The position numbers and the translations under genes are program-made. From Hallerella succinigenes (GTDB lineage: Bacteria; Fibrobacterota; Fibrobacteria; Fibrobacterales; Fibrobacteraceae): a DNA stretch of 64,000 nucleotides. Under the pieces are notes generated by a model that saw only the letters and a list, made by a program, of their open reading frames with translations, was not told the DNA's origin and did not search any database. Location of the stretch: NCBI RefSeq assembly GCF_002797675.1, contig NZ_PGEX01000001.1, forward strand, positions 992,001-1,056,000, written 5' to 3'. This document shows, one piece after another, positions 52,438-60,087 of the stretch (position 1 is the first letter of the stretch; the number at the start of each line of letters is the position of its first letter).

Positions 52438-53241
52438 TTATCGTTTTAACTTAGCCAAGCTTTCAAAGGGCAGCAGTTCCCCATCGTTGGTGTCGTTGCG
52501 GAGGTCGTTGTATATGTTTCTGCAGTTGGCACAAATGCAGTGGAAATTCTGACGAACATTTTTTACCGGGCGCTTGCTCGGAAAAAAGTAATAGATGTTT
52601 TGAACACCACCGTAATTTAAGAACGTCAAATCAAAAACCTTTTCGTAATCGTAACCGCAGATTTCACACGCAGCACCCTTTTTCTTCACAAGATCCAGTT
52701 GAAGAGGCACTACCATGCTGTAATGATATGTTTTAGGGACGCTTTCCGTATTTGTTTCACACAAATTAGAAGCAAAATTCTTTTTCGCAGAGACAGTAAA
52801 AGCATTATAGAGAAAATTGACCCACAACCATTCCAATTTCGTCCCGAGAGAGTCGTTCAGCACCATCCCCGAATGCCCCTCTTTCCATACATATCGAGGG
52901 AACGCCTTTTCGAGATCCCGAATACTGAGATGCACGCCCCGCTCCGTATCCACCAAGAAATCGGGCTGTATATTCACATAATAAGTCATCCGGCCCTTGC
53001 CAGACCAGTCTTCGTCATGATAAGGGTCGGACACGATCCTTCCGCTCATGACCACGCCGGTTTTCCCCTTGCCGACACGAAGCATAAAGAAGCGGTCCCC
53101 GCAGTGAACCTTTTCGTGCTCCCACACACTCCAGTTCAGCATGTAGTTTTGCGAATTTCGCGCTTCTTCCATGGCATTCTTGAAACGGTTCATGCTGTAG
53201 CTGGAAATTTCCGGATTCCATCTCAAAATGACGACGCTCAT
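52438..53241 (-). CDS. EVE-like (PUA-fold) protein with degenerate HNH-type zinc domain
   Basis: 267 residues. The N-terminal half resembles EVE domains (WSVWEHEKVHCGDRFFMLRV, GVVMSGRIVSDPYHDEDWSG, YYVNIQPDFLV), which read modified bases in type IV restriction enzymes. The C-terminal part has zinc cysteines of an HNH nuclease (CEICGYDYEKVF ... CICANC). But where active HNH proteins have the His-His pair this one reads QNIYYFFPSKRP, and the final CxxC is followed by RNIYND rather than HxxxH. Known family role: modification-dependent restriction; this copy may bind rather than cut. Stand-alone gene inside the island. Confidence 0.6.
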   Translation of the reverse strand: MSVVILRWNPEISSYSMNRFKNAMEEARNSQNYMLNWSVWEHEKVHCGDRFFMLRVGKGKTGVVMSGRIVSDPYHDEDWSGKGRMTYYVNIQPDFLVDTERGVHLSIRDLEKAFPRYVWKEGHSGMVLNDSLGTKLEWLWVNFLYNAFTVSAKKNFASNLCETNTESVPKTYHYSMVVPLQLDLVKKKGAACEICGYDYEKVFDLTFLNYGGVQNIYYFFPSKRPVKNVRQNFHCICANCRNIYNDLRNDTNDGELLPFESLAKLKR

Positions 53242-53429
53242 CGGGACCTCCTGTGGTTTTGGAGCCTACACAGGAAAGATACATCCATTTTAGCGTCAAT
53301 TTTTGACATTTTATGATTTTCAGCGTATTTCATCCGCCTGTCCATAATCCTTTGAATTGTTTATACTATTTTTCTCCCTAGATGCTACGGGCTTTCGCTC
53401 TTGCTCTCTTGCGATGATTTTTATTTCAA

Positions 53430-53575
53430 CGTTGATTGTATTTTCTAACATTTCGGGGCTGGCGACGCAGGGGATGCCTGCGCCATCACCTTGCTGTTGA
53501 AAGTGCTGTCGTTCTTGATTTTCGTGGGGATTGTGGCGTCTTTAATGTTCTGTGGCGGACAAAAAGATAAAAAAC
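53430..53575 (+). repeat. Hydrophobic-peptide repeat, copy 3, with AbiEii 3'-end relic
   Basis: GATTGTATTTTCTAACATTT (the last codons, stop and following bases of an abiEii gene) leads into GGGGCTGGCGACGC and the repeat coding CAITLLLKVLSF, IFVGIVASLMFCGG. It shows an abiEii copy was once here ahead of the present second AbiE locus. The bases 53242-53429 before it hold nothing recognisable. Confidence 0.65.
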
Positions 53576-53604
53576 TTGCATTTTCAACCATTTTGTTATA
53601 CATT
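53576..53604 (+). promoter_or_regulatory. Candidate promoter of AbiE locus 2
   Basis: TTGCAT, 17 bases, TACATT, nine bases before the ATG, aligned with the promoter of locus 1. Confidence 0.4.
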
Positions 53605-53613
53605 TAGTTCGAA

Positions 53614-54222
53614 ATGCAAGAAACAAACGAAAAGAAACTGGAAAAAATGCTGAACGCGAACAGCGGCTATATCACGCGAAAACAAGTTGACAACCACAAG
53701 ATTCCTTCGTGGTTCTTGACTGACTTCGTGCGAAAGCAAGGCCTTGTCAAAGTAGACAAGGGTTTTTACGCCCAGGAGCAATGGATCCGGGACGATTACC
53801 TTGTTTTTCAATACAAGTATCCCAGATTCATCTTTTCATACGTTTCAGCACTATTCTTGCATGGGCTAACGGACCAGCTCCCAGATTATTTCGAAGTGAC
53901 CGGCCCCAAGAACTACCGACCATTCTCACCGAACCCATCCGTCACCATCCACACGGATTCTCACGAAGAAACCTACAAATTGGGAATCTGCAAAATAAAG
54001 ACATCTCTTGGGCATCTGGTAGAATGCTACGATATGGAACGAACGATTTGCGACATCATTAAAAGCAGTCAAAAAATCGATGCGGAAATTTACGGCAAGG
54101 CACTCAAACTTTACGCAAAGTCAAAAGACAAGAACACCCACAATCTTCTCCGCTATGCACAGGCTTTGAAAATAGAAAGCAAGGTGGCGGAACTTATGAC
54201 GGTGGTATTGAATGAAGATTAA
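53614..54222 (+). CDS. abiEi: AbiEi-type antitoxin (copy 2)
   Basis: 202 residues, same length and architecture as copy 1 with scattered substitutions (for example YITRKQVDNHKIPSW, VTGPKNYRPFSPNP, MERTICDIIKSSQ). Differences are spread evenly and many are silent, so it has been kept by selection as a working gene. Overlaps its toxin by 11 bases. Having two close antitoxins raises the question of cross-neutralisation. Confidence 0.85.
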   Translation: MQETNEKKLEKMLNANSGYITRKQVDNHKIPSWFLTDFVRKQGLVKVDKGFYAQEQWIRDDYLVFQYKYPRFIFSYVSALFLHGLTDQLPDYFEVTGPKNYRPFSPNPSVTIHTDSHEETYKLGICKIKTSLGHLVECYDMERTICDIIKSSQKIDAEIYGKALKLYAKSKDKNTHNLLRYAQALKIESKVAELMTVVLNED

Positions 54223-55051
54223 CAAGAACTCCCTGCAAGCAAGAATCAACAATCTTTCCAAAGAAATGGACGTCCACGCCAACGTCCTGCTGGTATCGTT
54301 CTTTTTTGACGCTTTCATTTCAAGACTCGCAAAGTCAATACACGCAGACAAATTCGTTTTCAAAGGCGGATTCTATCTCGCCACATTGCTCGGCGTAAAG
54401 AACCGCTACACCACCGACATAGATTTTCTTTTGAGAAGGGAATCTATGGACGAGAATAGATTGAGGGAAATTTTCACTGACATCATCGCAATCGATGCCG
54501 ACGATTCTATCACTTTTGAAATAAGCGACATTTCTCCTATCCGCGACGAAGATGCCTATGGTGGATTTTCCATTCTTTTGACCGGGCACCTAGAGAACGT
54601 CAGACAAAGTTTCCATGTCGATGTCGCCACGGGCGATCCTATTACGCCAAAAGATATTGAATATTCCTACCAAAGCCTCATCAGCAATGAAACCATTGCG
54701 TTCCGAGCATACAACCTAGAAACAGTTGTTGCAGAAAAACTTCAAACTATTCTGTTCCGAAGATTGCTCAATAGCCGGTGCAAAGACTATTACGACATTT
54801 ATATTATCCATCAATTACAATGGCGTAAAATCAGCATTCCTGATTTGAGGAAATCTTTTGAAACAACATGCCAATACCGCAAAACACCCTTTGAAAAAGA
54901 AAAATCTCTTTTGGTTTTAGAAGAAATTTCAAAGAGCGACATTTTTCAAACTCGCTGGAAGAATTACGCAAAAAAATCTTCGTTTGCAAAAGGCATCTCG
55001 TTTGAAGCGACAATTGAAGCATGCAAAGAGATTCTTGATTGTATTTTCTAA
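54212..55051 (+). CDS. abiEii: AbiEii-type nucleotidyltransferase toxin (copy 2)
   Basis: 279 residues with all core motifs (VFKGGFYLATLLG, RYTTDIDFLLR, FHVDVATGDPITP, ETVVAEKLQTIL). The C-terminal third diverges more from copy 1 than the catalytic part. Intact. Followed immediately by hydrophobic-peptide repeat copy 4 and a second dinJ. Confidence 0.86.
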   Translation: MKINKNSLQARINNLSKEMDVHANVLLVSFFFDAFISRLAKSIHADKFVFKGGFYLATLLGVKNRYTTDIDFLLRRESMDENRLREIFTDIIAIDADDSITFEISDISPIRDEDAYGGFSILLTGHLENVRQSFHVDVATGDPITPKDIEYSYQSLISNETIAFRAYNLETVVAEKLQTILFRRLLNSRCKDYYDIYIIHQLQWRKISIPDLRKSFETTCQYRKTPFEKEKSLLVLEEISKSDIFQTRWKNYAKKSSFAKGISFEATIEACKEILDCIF

Positions 55052-55053
55052 CA

Positions 55054-55165
55054 TTTCGGGGCTGGCGACGCGGGAGACGCCTGCGCCATCACCTTGCTGT
55101 TGAAAGTGCTGTCGTTCTTGATTTTCGTGGGAATTGTGGCGTCTTTGATGCTCTGTGGCGGGTAA
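55054..55165 (+). repeat. Hydrophobic-peptide repeat, copy 4
   Basis: Nearly identical to the 3' 110 bases of copy 2 (44749-44880) and, like it, followed by the dinJ operator. No start codon of its own. Confidence 0.6.
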
Positions 55166-55197
55166 ATATGAATAAGATTTAATACACTGCATCGTTC

Positions 55198-55229
55198 TTT
55201 TACTAATTTTTATATAAATTTTAGTAAAA
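55198..55229 (+). promoter_or_regulatory. Operator-like inverted repeat of dinJ copy 2
   Basis: TTTTACTA, 16 bases, TAGTAAAA, identical to the element at 44913-44944. Confidence 0.6.
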
Positions 55230-55240
55230 AGGAGCGCTTT

Positions 55241-55525
55241 ATGGGAACCACAATGCATACAATCAGCGCAAGAATAGATTCCAAGCTCAAAGCGCAAGCC
55301 GAAACCCTGTTCGACCAGCTCGGGATGAACATGAGCACGGCAATAACCGTATTCTTGAAACAGGTCGTCCGTCTCCGCAAAATCCCGTTCGAGATTGCCC
55401 TTGACACTCCCAACGACGAGACTATCGCCGCCATAGCCGAAGCAAACGATATCGCGTCAGGAAAACGCAAGGCAAAGTCTTATAAAAATGCGAAAGCAAT
55501 GATCAAGGACATCCTGGACGATTAA
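55241..55525 (+). CDS. dinJ: Antitoxin, RelB/DinJ family (copy 2, orphan)
   Basis: 94 residues, about five substitutions from copy 1 (for example KAQAETLF, AKAMIKDILDD). Same ribosome site and operator. Its toxin gene is reduced to a deleted remnant that begins at the last base of this stop codon, so this antitoxin stands alone; it could still bind the YafQ of the first locus. Confidence 0.87.
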   Translation: MGTTMHTISARIDSKLKAQAETLFDQLGMNMSTAITVFLKQVVRLRKIPFEIALDTPNDETIAAIAEANDIASGKRKAKSYKNAKAMIKDILDD

Positions 55526-55616
55526 TGGAAATCAAAACCACATCAAAATTTCGGGCGATGCGCTCATATTGACGCTGACGCGAACAGGTTCGCACAGCGA
55601 TTTGTTCAAGAAATAG
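55525..55616 (+). pseudogene. yafQ: yafQ remnant with large internal deletion
   Basis: Starts ATGGAAATCAAAACCACATC like yafQ, then jumps to the last 70 bases (TTTCGGGCGATGCGCTCATA to the stop), out of frame. About 190 bases are missing compared with 45240-45515; CAAAATTT at the junction suggests deletion between short repeats. Confidence 0.88.
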
Positions 55617-55621
55617 GAAGA

Positions 55622-55721
55622 AGGCGCAGGAGATACCTGCGCCATTACCCTGTTGTTGAAGGTTCTTCCGTTCCTGATTTTCGTGGGGATTGCTGAGTCG
55701 CTTATGTTTTGCGGAGAGTGA
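55622..55721 (+). repeat. Hydrophobic-peptide repeat, copy 5
   Basis: Codes GAGDTCAITLLLKVLPFLIF then VGIAESLMFCGE and a stop; closest to copy 1 in its ending. Directly followed by a run of A and the short leuS relic. Confidence 0.6.
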
Positions 55722-55724
55722 AAA

Positions 55725-55800
55725 AAAAAGACCGTAGCGGCATCGTCGTCACCGACAACGGAACGCCAGTCGCGGGCAAGGTCACTATCCTTAACACAAT
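55725..55800 (-). pseudogene. leuS: Very short leuS-like relic
   Basis: Minus strand DWRSVVGDDDAAT plus the flanking string GGTCACTATCC, as beside the relic at 44445-44530. Only about 50 bases of the enzyme gene remain; the assignment rests on that other relic. Confidence 0.45.
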
Positions 55801-55815
55801 TTTTAAAAAATGTCA

Positions 55816-56187
55816 TCACCAAACTTTTCGGCTCACACAAATCTTCGCGTTCGGCAATTCTTTCCGCAGATAGTTCAGCACCTGCAATATTCGTTTCCGA
55901 ACAAATCTTCGTAAAACAGCATTCTTGACGCGAGGAAAATAATCAATCACTCCGACAATTTTATCGCAATGCCGCAACTGATTGATAATTACCTTGGCGT
56001 CATTCTCTAGATTTGCTTTAAGAAGTTCACTTACCTTAATTTTTCGAACATAGTTGTTTACGTCAAACAATTCCCGTACATAACGATAATCAAGAATATC
56101 CCGGCATTTCCTGACTACAGCAAAATTGATATCGACGATTTCTTTTCCATCCCAAAATACACCTAGTAGTTTGTATGTACTTTTCAT
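55816..56187 (-). CDS. Unknown basic protein, intact member of a family with relics nearby
   Basis: 123 residues from the ATG at 56187 (GGAG eight bases upstream). MKSTYKLLGVFWDGKEIVDI, then YVRELFDVNNYVRKIKVSEL and DKIVGVIDYFPRVKNAVLRR; strongly basic in the second half. It starts one base after the stop of the DUF4417-like gene, so the two are an operon. Its 3' end occurs as fragments at 43740 and 44566. Family not recognised; context (two-gene unit, basic, accessory island) is toxin-like but unproven. Confidence 0.6.
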   Translation of the reverse strand: MKSTYKLLGVFWDGKEIVDINFAVVRKCRDILDYRYVRELFDVNNYVRKIKVSELLKANLENDAKVIINQLRHCDKIVGVIDYFPRVKNAVLRRFVRKRILQVLNYLRKELPNAKICVSRKVW

Positions 56188-56188
56188 T

Positions 56189-56860
56189 TTATGCACTCCG
56201 CTTATACTTCTTGCTCAGTTTGTGATAATCGTCATATACGCGGTAATCAAAGCCCATCATATTGAGTTTTCCCAAAGCAATCTCATCTTCCGGGCCATAA
56301 ACAACCAATTTAGACGGCATCACTCGCAAGGTACTCGAGATAAAACGAAAGTCTAGCGGGTCTTCTTCTGCACATCCGAGGAATCCAGCGGCCCACATAA
56401 TTCCTTTAGGCATGTTGTTTAGGTTTTCTGCTGAACGGGCATCGCCGGTCCGGAGATTCGCCACAACCTTCACCCCGTTTACCGCCAAAACAGCCATAAA
56501 CAACTGATGCAGCAACATTATTGCGTTTTGCCATTCCTCGTCCATATCACTGGTAACGGTTATATCTATTGTGACAACTCCTAAAAAACGCTTGTACTCA
56601 GGAATATCTTTAAGCACCTTCTTAAGTCTGGGATAAATGCGTTTATCCCCGCAATAAAAGCAAAGTAGTGTCTTTTTAGGATCCGTCACAAGGATGTTTT
56701 TGCGAAAATCGTATGGAAGAACGAGTTCAGGATATTCATCCAAAAACATCTCTTTGCGCAGCAAAGGGAAACCCTTGCTGTTAAATTTTACCTCTTTGCG
56801 CTCCAAATACCGGATGTATTCTTCGGAAACTTTCAGCAAATCGACCAGGTTTTTGACCAT
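56189..56860 (-). CDS. DUF4417-like protein
   Basis: 223 residues. LVLPYDFRKNILVTDPKKTL and CFYCGDKRIYPRL near the start, a Rossmann-like middle (FLGVVTIDITVTSDMDEEWQ), then VVANLRTGDARSAENL, IMWAAGFLGCAEEDP and VVYGPEDEIALGKL. This resembles DUF4417 proteins of phages and islands. No signal peptide. First gene of the pair with the basic protein downstream; a leader shared with the gene at 60822 lies about 70 bases upstream. Confidence 0.6.
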   Translation of the reverse strand: MVKNLVDLLKVSEEYIRYLERKEVKFNSKGFPLLRKEMFLDEYPELVLPYDFRKNILVTDPKKTLLCFYCGDKRIYPRLKKVLKDIPEYKRFLGVVTIDITVTSDMDEEWQNAIMLLHQLFMAVLAVNGVKVVANLRTGDARSAENLNNMPKGIMWAAGFLGCAEEDPLDFRFISSTLRVMPSKLVVYGPEDEIALGKLNMMGFDYRVYDDYHKLSKKYKRSA

Positions 56861-56929
56861 TTTTCAAAACCTCTAAGATGCGGAGTCCTCAACAAAGTAC
56901 TCCAGGTTGCCTTTTGCTTGCCGAATTTG

Positions 56930-57008
56930 CTATCTTAAAGAGCCCTCAGCCTTGTTTGGATAGCAATATTCAACAAGCGACTTGCCGGGGGCGGCTGCTA
57001 CCGCTTTC
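56930..57008 (-). repeat. Shared leader module, copy A
   Basis: Aligns with 61261-61343: both contain TCTTAAAG, then CCTCAGCCTTG.TTGGA.A.CA and TATTC, and GCTGCTACCGC or ACTGCTACCGC further on. Each precedes a minus-strand gene by about 70 bases. Confidence 0.6.
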
Positions 57009-57353
57009 CGGCATTTTTATTTACCCTTCCATTTTTTTAACACATTCGCACATTCCTCTTTGGGCAAACAATGATTTGTTCCCAAAATATCTTCCAAACA
57101 TTCAACCGCCTGGGAATAGTCTAAGATCTTCTTCCCGACCATTCTTTCAAAGACTTGTAGCAGATTGTATACCTTTGGAACATGTTGCTTTGCGATATTC
57201 AAAAAATTACGATCGCTAGACAAAATCACGCAGTCGTTTTCCTTCGCATAGAAAATGAACTCCGCCTCGGTATACGTCAGTTTATTTGACACTGAATCAT
57301 AAAAAGAGAGAACTTCGTCAGTTGAAGACTCATCCAAGCCAACAATATTTAGT

Positions 57354-57361
57354 TTATTAAA
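57354..57361. repeat. Target-site duplication, left
   Basis: TTATTAAA, repeated at 58831-58838. Confidence 0.85.
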
Positions 57362-57381
57362 GGCTCTTCATCAACATGTGT

Positions 57382-57405
57382 GGGTGGCTTCGCCACCCTT
57401 TTTTT
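57382..57405 (+). terminator. Insulating terminator inside the IS left end
   Basis: GGGTGGC, loop TTC, GCCACCC and seven T residues, 80 bases ahead of the transposase ATG. Confidence 0.85.
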
Positions 57406-57485
57406 GTTGACTTTCGCCTAAATCAAACAAAAAAATGGGCTATTTTCTAAAATTTAATCGCCAAAAAAAACAGAAGAAAAAGCCC

Positions 57486-58802
57486 ATGTCAAAATTATAC
57501 AAATCCATCTTCAATGTCAACGGCTGTTCAGTCGTCAAGCAGGAGCAAACCGACACCACGGTCACCATCACGGTAAGACTCACCAAGGGCAACGCCAGCA
57601 GGTGCGGCTGTTGTGGGCGAAAAGGGAAGCTCTACGACAACGGCCGGGAACAGAGGGTATGGCGGACGCTCGATCTCGGCACGAAGATGGGCTTCATCAG
57701 GATGGACACCTACAGGGTGAAGTGCAAGAAATGCGGCGTAAAAACGGTGAAGGTGCCGTGGGCAAGCCACAGGTCAGGCTTCACCGACGCCTTCGAGCAG
57801 CAGGTCGCATGGGCCGTATGCAGCATGTCGAAAAAGGCTGTCGCAAAGCAGCTACGCATCGCCTGGAATACCGTGGGGGAAATTGCCGACCGCGTATGGG
57901 ATTGCCTGGACACAAGGCCGATCAAGGCAGGCTGCATCTTCAGGCGCATAGGCATCGACGAGACCAGCTACAAGAAAGGGCACAAGTACATAACGGTGGT
58001 AGTGGATCACGACAGGCGCTGCGTGATCTGGGTCCACGAGGGCTACGGGAAGGAGGTGCTGGACCTCTTCATGAGGGAACTCAGCGAAGAGCAGCGCAAG
58101 GGCGTGGAGCTTGTGACTTGTGACGGAGCCAAGTGGATAAGGTCAAGCATCGAGGAGTTCCTGCCCAATGCCGAACGGTGCGTGGACAGCTTCCATGTCG
58201 TACAGTGGGCGACAGAAGCCCTGGACAAGGTCCGTGTGGAAACCTGGAAGGAGGCCCGCAAGGAAAACCGCAATCAGAAACGGGGCCGAGGCAGGCCCAC
58301 GAAGGATAGCGTCCCGAAGGACCGCACCGCGGAGGGGATAAAGAACTCCAGGTACGCTCTGGGCAAGGCTCCAGAGAACCTTAACGAAAGCCAGCAGAGA
58401 AAAATAGAACTCATAGCAAGCCGCTATCCGCGTCTCTACAGGGCATACCAGCTCAAGGAGGAACTGCGCATCATCCTGAAGATGGGCTATGACGATGCCA
58501 GGGAAAATCTGGACAGGTGGCTGTGGCGTGCAAGCCACTCACGCATCGGCTCAGTCAAGGATCTGTACGCAAAGATCAAGCGTAACTACGACGGAATCCT
58601 CAACACAATCAGGCTGGGCGTGTCAAACGCAAGGATCGAGGCGACGAACAACAAGATAAAGCTACTGATACGGACTGCCTATGGCTTCAGGAACATGAAC
58701 AACATGCTGTCGCTGATAATGTTGAGCTGTTCCTATGTCGATGTAAAGATAGCCTACGAATGGGAATCGGAATCGAGAGAATCATCTAGCAAGGCTGCCT
58801 AA
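57486..58802 (+). CDS. ISL3-family transposase
   Basis: 438 residues. N-terminal zinc-finger CGCCGRKGKLYDNGREQRVW with a later CKKCG, a helix-turn-helix around AVAKQLRIAWNTVGEI, then the DDE core: IGIDETSYKKGHKYITVV (first Asp), CDGAKWIRSSIEEFLPNAE and VDSFHVVQWA (second Asp), and ARIEATNNKIKLLIRTAYGF (Glu). The ATG at 57486 is favoured; an in-frame ATG 17 codons earlier lies in an A-rich stretch that can pair with the region of this start (GGGCT / AGCCC). Full length, no frameshift. Confidence 0.92.
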   Translation: MSKLYKSIFNVNGCSVVKQEQTDTTVTITVRLTKGNASRCGCCGRKGKLYDNGREQRVWRTLDLGTKMGFIRMDTYRVKCKKCGVKTVKVPWASHRSGFTDAFEQQVAWAVCSMSKKAVAKQLRIAWNTVGEIADRVWDCLDTRPIKAGCIFRRIGIDETSYKKGHKYITVVVDHDRRCVIWVHEGYGKEVLDLFMRELSEEQRKGVELVTCDGAKWIRSSIEEFLPNAERCVDSFHVVQWATEALDKVRVETWKEARKENRNQKRGRGRPTKDSVPKDRTAEGIKNSRYALGKAPENLNESQQRKIELIASRYPRLYRAYQLKEELRIILKMGYDDARENLDRWLWRASHSRIGSVKDLYAKIKRNYDGILNTIRLGVSNARIEATNNKIKLLIRTAYGFRNMNNMLSLIMLSCSYVDVKIAYEWESESRESSSKAA

Positions 58803-58830
58803 ATGCTACCACACATATTGATGATGCCTC

Positions 58831-58838
58831 TTATTAAA
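58831..58838. repeat. Target-site duplication, right
   Basis: TTATTAAA directly after the right end of the ISL3 element. Confidence 0.85.
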
Positions 58839-59002
58839 GTTCCTTATTCTATCAAAAATTTCCGGTGCTACAATCTTTTTCAATTCTCTTAACACACCAT
58901 CTGTCGTGCAGAATCCGCATTCCATAGAAAGCAACGCTTTCAGCGAGCATACAGAAAGCATATCGCGAATTAAATTCGCGTCTATGAGAAAGCGTTTCTC
59001 CA

Positions 59003-60055
59003 TTAGAATGCAAATTCCCTTGCAACAAAGTCGATGTTTTTTCCAAGTAGAGAAGCCGCCTTAGAAATAGTTATCAGCCCTTTTTCCAAAGCTGCACCAA
59101 TAAGCCGGAAAAGCCGATCGGAATGTTCTTCGTGCCAACATGATTGTTCGACAAACGCTTTATAACTAGGCTTTTGATTTTTATGGATTCGATAGCCGGC
59201 ATAACGTTTTTCACTTATGATTCCGCATTCCTTCAGCTTATGCATTATCGCGTCAAAAGAGATCCCAAATTCCTTTTGAATCGGACGAATGTCATAAAAG
59301 GTATAATCCTTCTTGCCTGAGTCAAGATTTTTTCTTAGGGTTGATTCAGGAAGAAGCATTTCACTTGCAAAACTATTGCATATATTTTCAATTTCCTTTT
59401 GCGTCATAGCGGAGGTATCGGTATTCAGCAAAAGATGTCCTAATTCATGGAATGACGTAAGCCGTTTTCTTTCTGGATAATCATTTTTTGCAAGCACTAT
59501 TACCGGATATGTTTCATTAATCCAGGCACTCAAGCCATCAAAATCAGGGATTGCGTCCAACTCAATGACTATAACACCATGTTTTTCCAATAGTTCAATG
59601 ACATTGCCAATGCATCCGTCCTTCAAATTCCATTCTATTCTAAGGCTTCGGGCAGCATTTCTCGCATCCTCAAAGTTTGCGACATCATATCTTCTAAATT
59701 TTTCCTCACAGCGTGCCCCGCAAATTTCTTCCACCTCGATATAACGTTCTATTAAATCGGACGCAACTTGTTCAATCCTTTTTTCCATTTTCCCAGAAAC
59801 ACGTTCCTTCTTTCGGAAACGAACCGTCTCCATCTGAAATTTCAAGGGTCGAAGAAAATAGCCGCAAGGCAAATCCAACGCATCTGCCAAAGCATTCAAA
59901 TGCGTAGGACTTGGCTTGAGTTCGCCCTTTTCGAATCTGGAAATCGTCATTTTAGTGACAGGTGGTACCATGTGCGAACAGAGTTCGTCCATAGACCAGC
60001 CTTTCATCAGGCGAGCATTTTTTAACCTTACTGGAAAGTCTGTTAATGAGTCCAT
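59003..60055 (-). CDS. XRE helix-turn-helix / ImmA-IrrE metallopeptidase fusion
   Basis: 350 residues. N-terminal XRE domain (RLKNARLMKGWSMDELCSHM, KMTISRFEKGELKPSPTHLN, residues 10-54), then an ImmA/IrrE-type zinc peptidase domain with HELGH at 203-207 (FHELGHLLLNTD) and downstream NSFASEMLLPE. Proteins of this layout serve as antitoxins or as repressor-cleaving proteases. Coupled by TAATG to the PIN gene now broken by ISL3; so this is a likely antitoxin without an active toxin. Confidence 0.85.
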   Translation of the reverse strand: MDSLTDFPVRLKNARLMKGWSMDELCSHMVPPVTKMTISRFEKGELKPSPTHLNALADALDLPCGYFLRPLKFQMETVRFRKKERVSGKMEKRIEQVASDLIERYIEVEEICGARCEEKFRRYDVANFEDARNAARSLRIEWNLKDGCIGNVIELLEKHGVIVIELDAIPDFDGLSAWINETYPVIVLAKNDYPERKRLTSFHELGHLLLNTDTSAMTQKEIENICNSFASEMLLPESTLRKNLDSGKKDYTFYDIRPIQKEFGISFDAIMHKLKECGIISEKRYAGYRIHKNQKPSYKAFVEQSCWHEEHSDRLFRLIGAALEKGLITISKAASLLGKNIDFVAREFAF

Positions 60056-60087
60056 AAGCTTTGCCCCCGCAGCAAAAAAAATAACTA

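Larger units (their letters stand above)
57362..58830 (+). mobile_element. ISL3-family insertion sequence, complete
   Basis: 1469 bp with 22-bp imperfect terminal repeats (left GGCTCTTCATCAACATGTG..., right read inward GAGGCATCATCAATATGTG..., 17 of 22 matching), 8-bp target duplication TTATTAAA, and one transposase gene. A terminator just inside the left end blocks entry of outside transcription. Confidence 0.88.
57017..59003 (-). pseudogene. PIN-domain toxin gene split by an ISL3 element
   Basis: N-terminal part 58839-59003: MEKRFLIDANLIRDMLSVCS (the PIN Asp in LIDAN) to FDRIRNFNK. C-terminal part 57017-57353: LNIVGLDESSTDEVLSFYDS, then ILSSDRNFLNIAK to the stop. Removing the insert and one target copy restores a single frame (RNFNK-LNIVG) of about 170 residues. 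The gene follows the HTH-ImmA protein with TAATG coupling, a toxin after its antitoxin-type partner. In its present state no full toxin is made. Confidence 0.85.
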
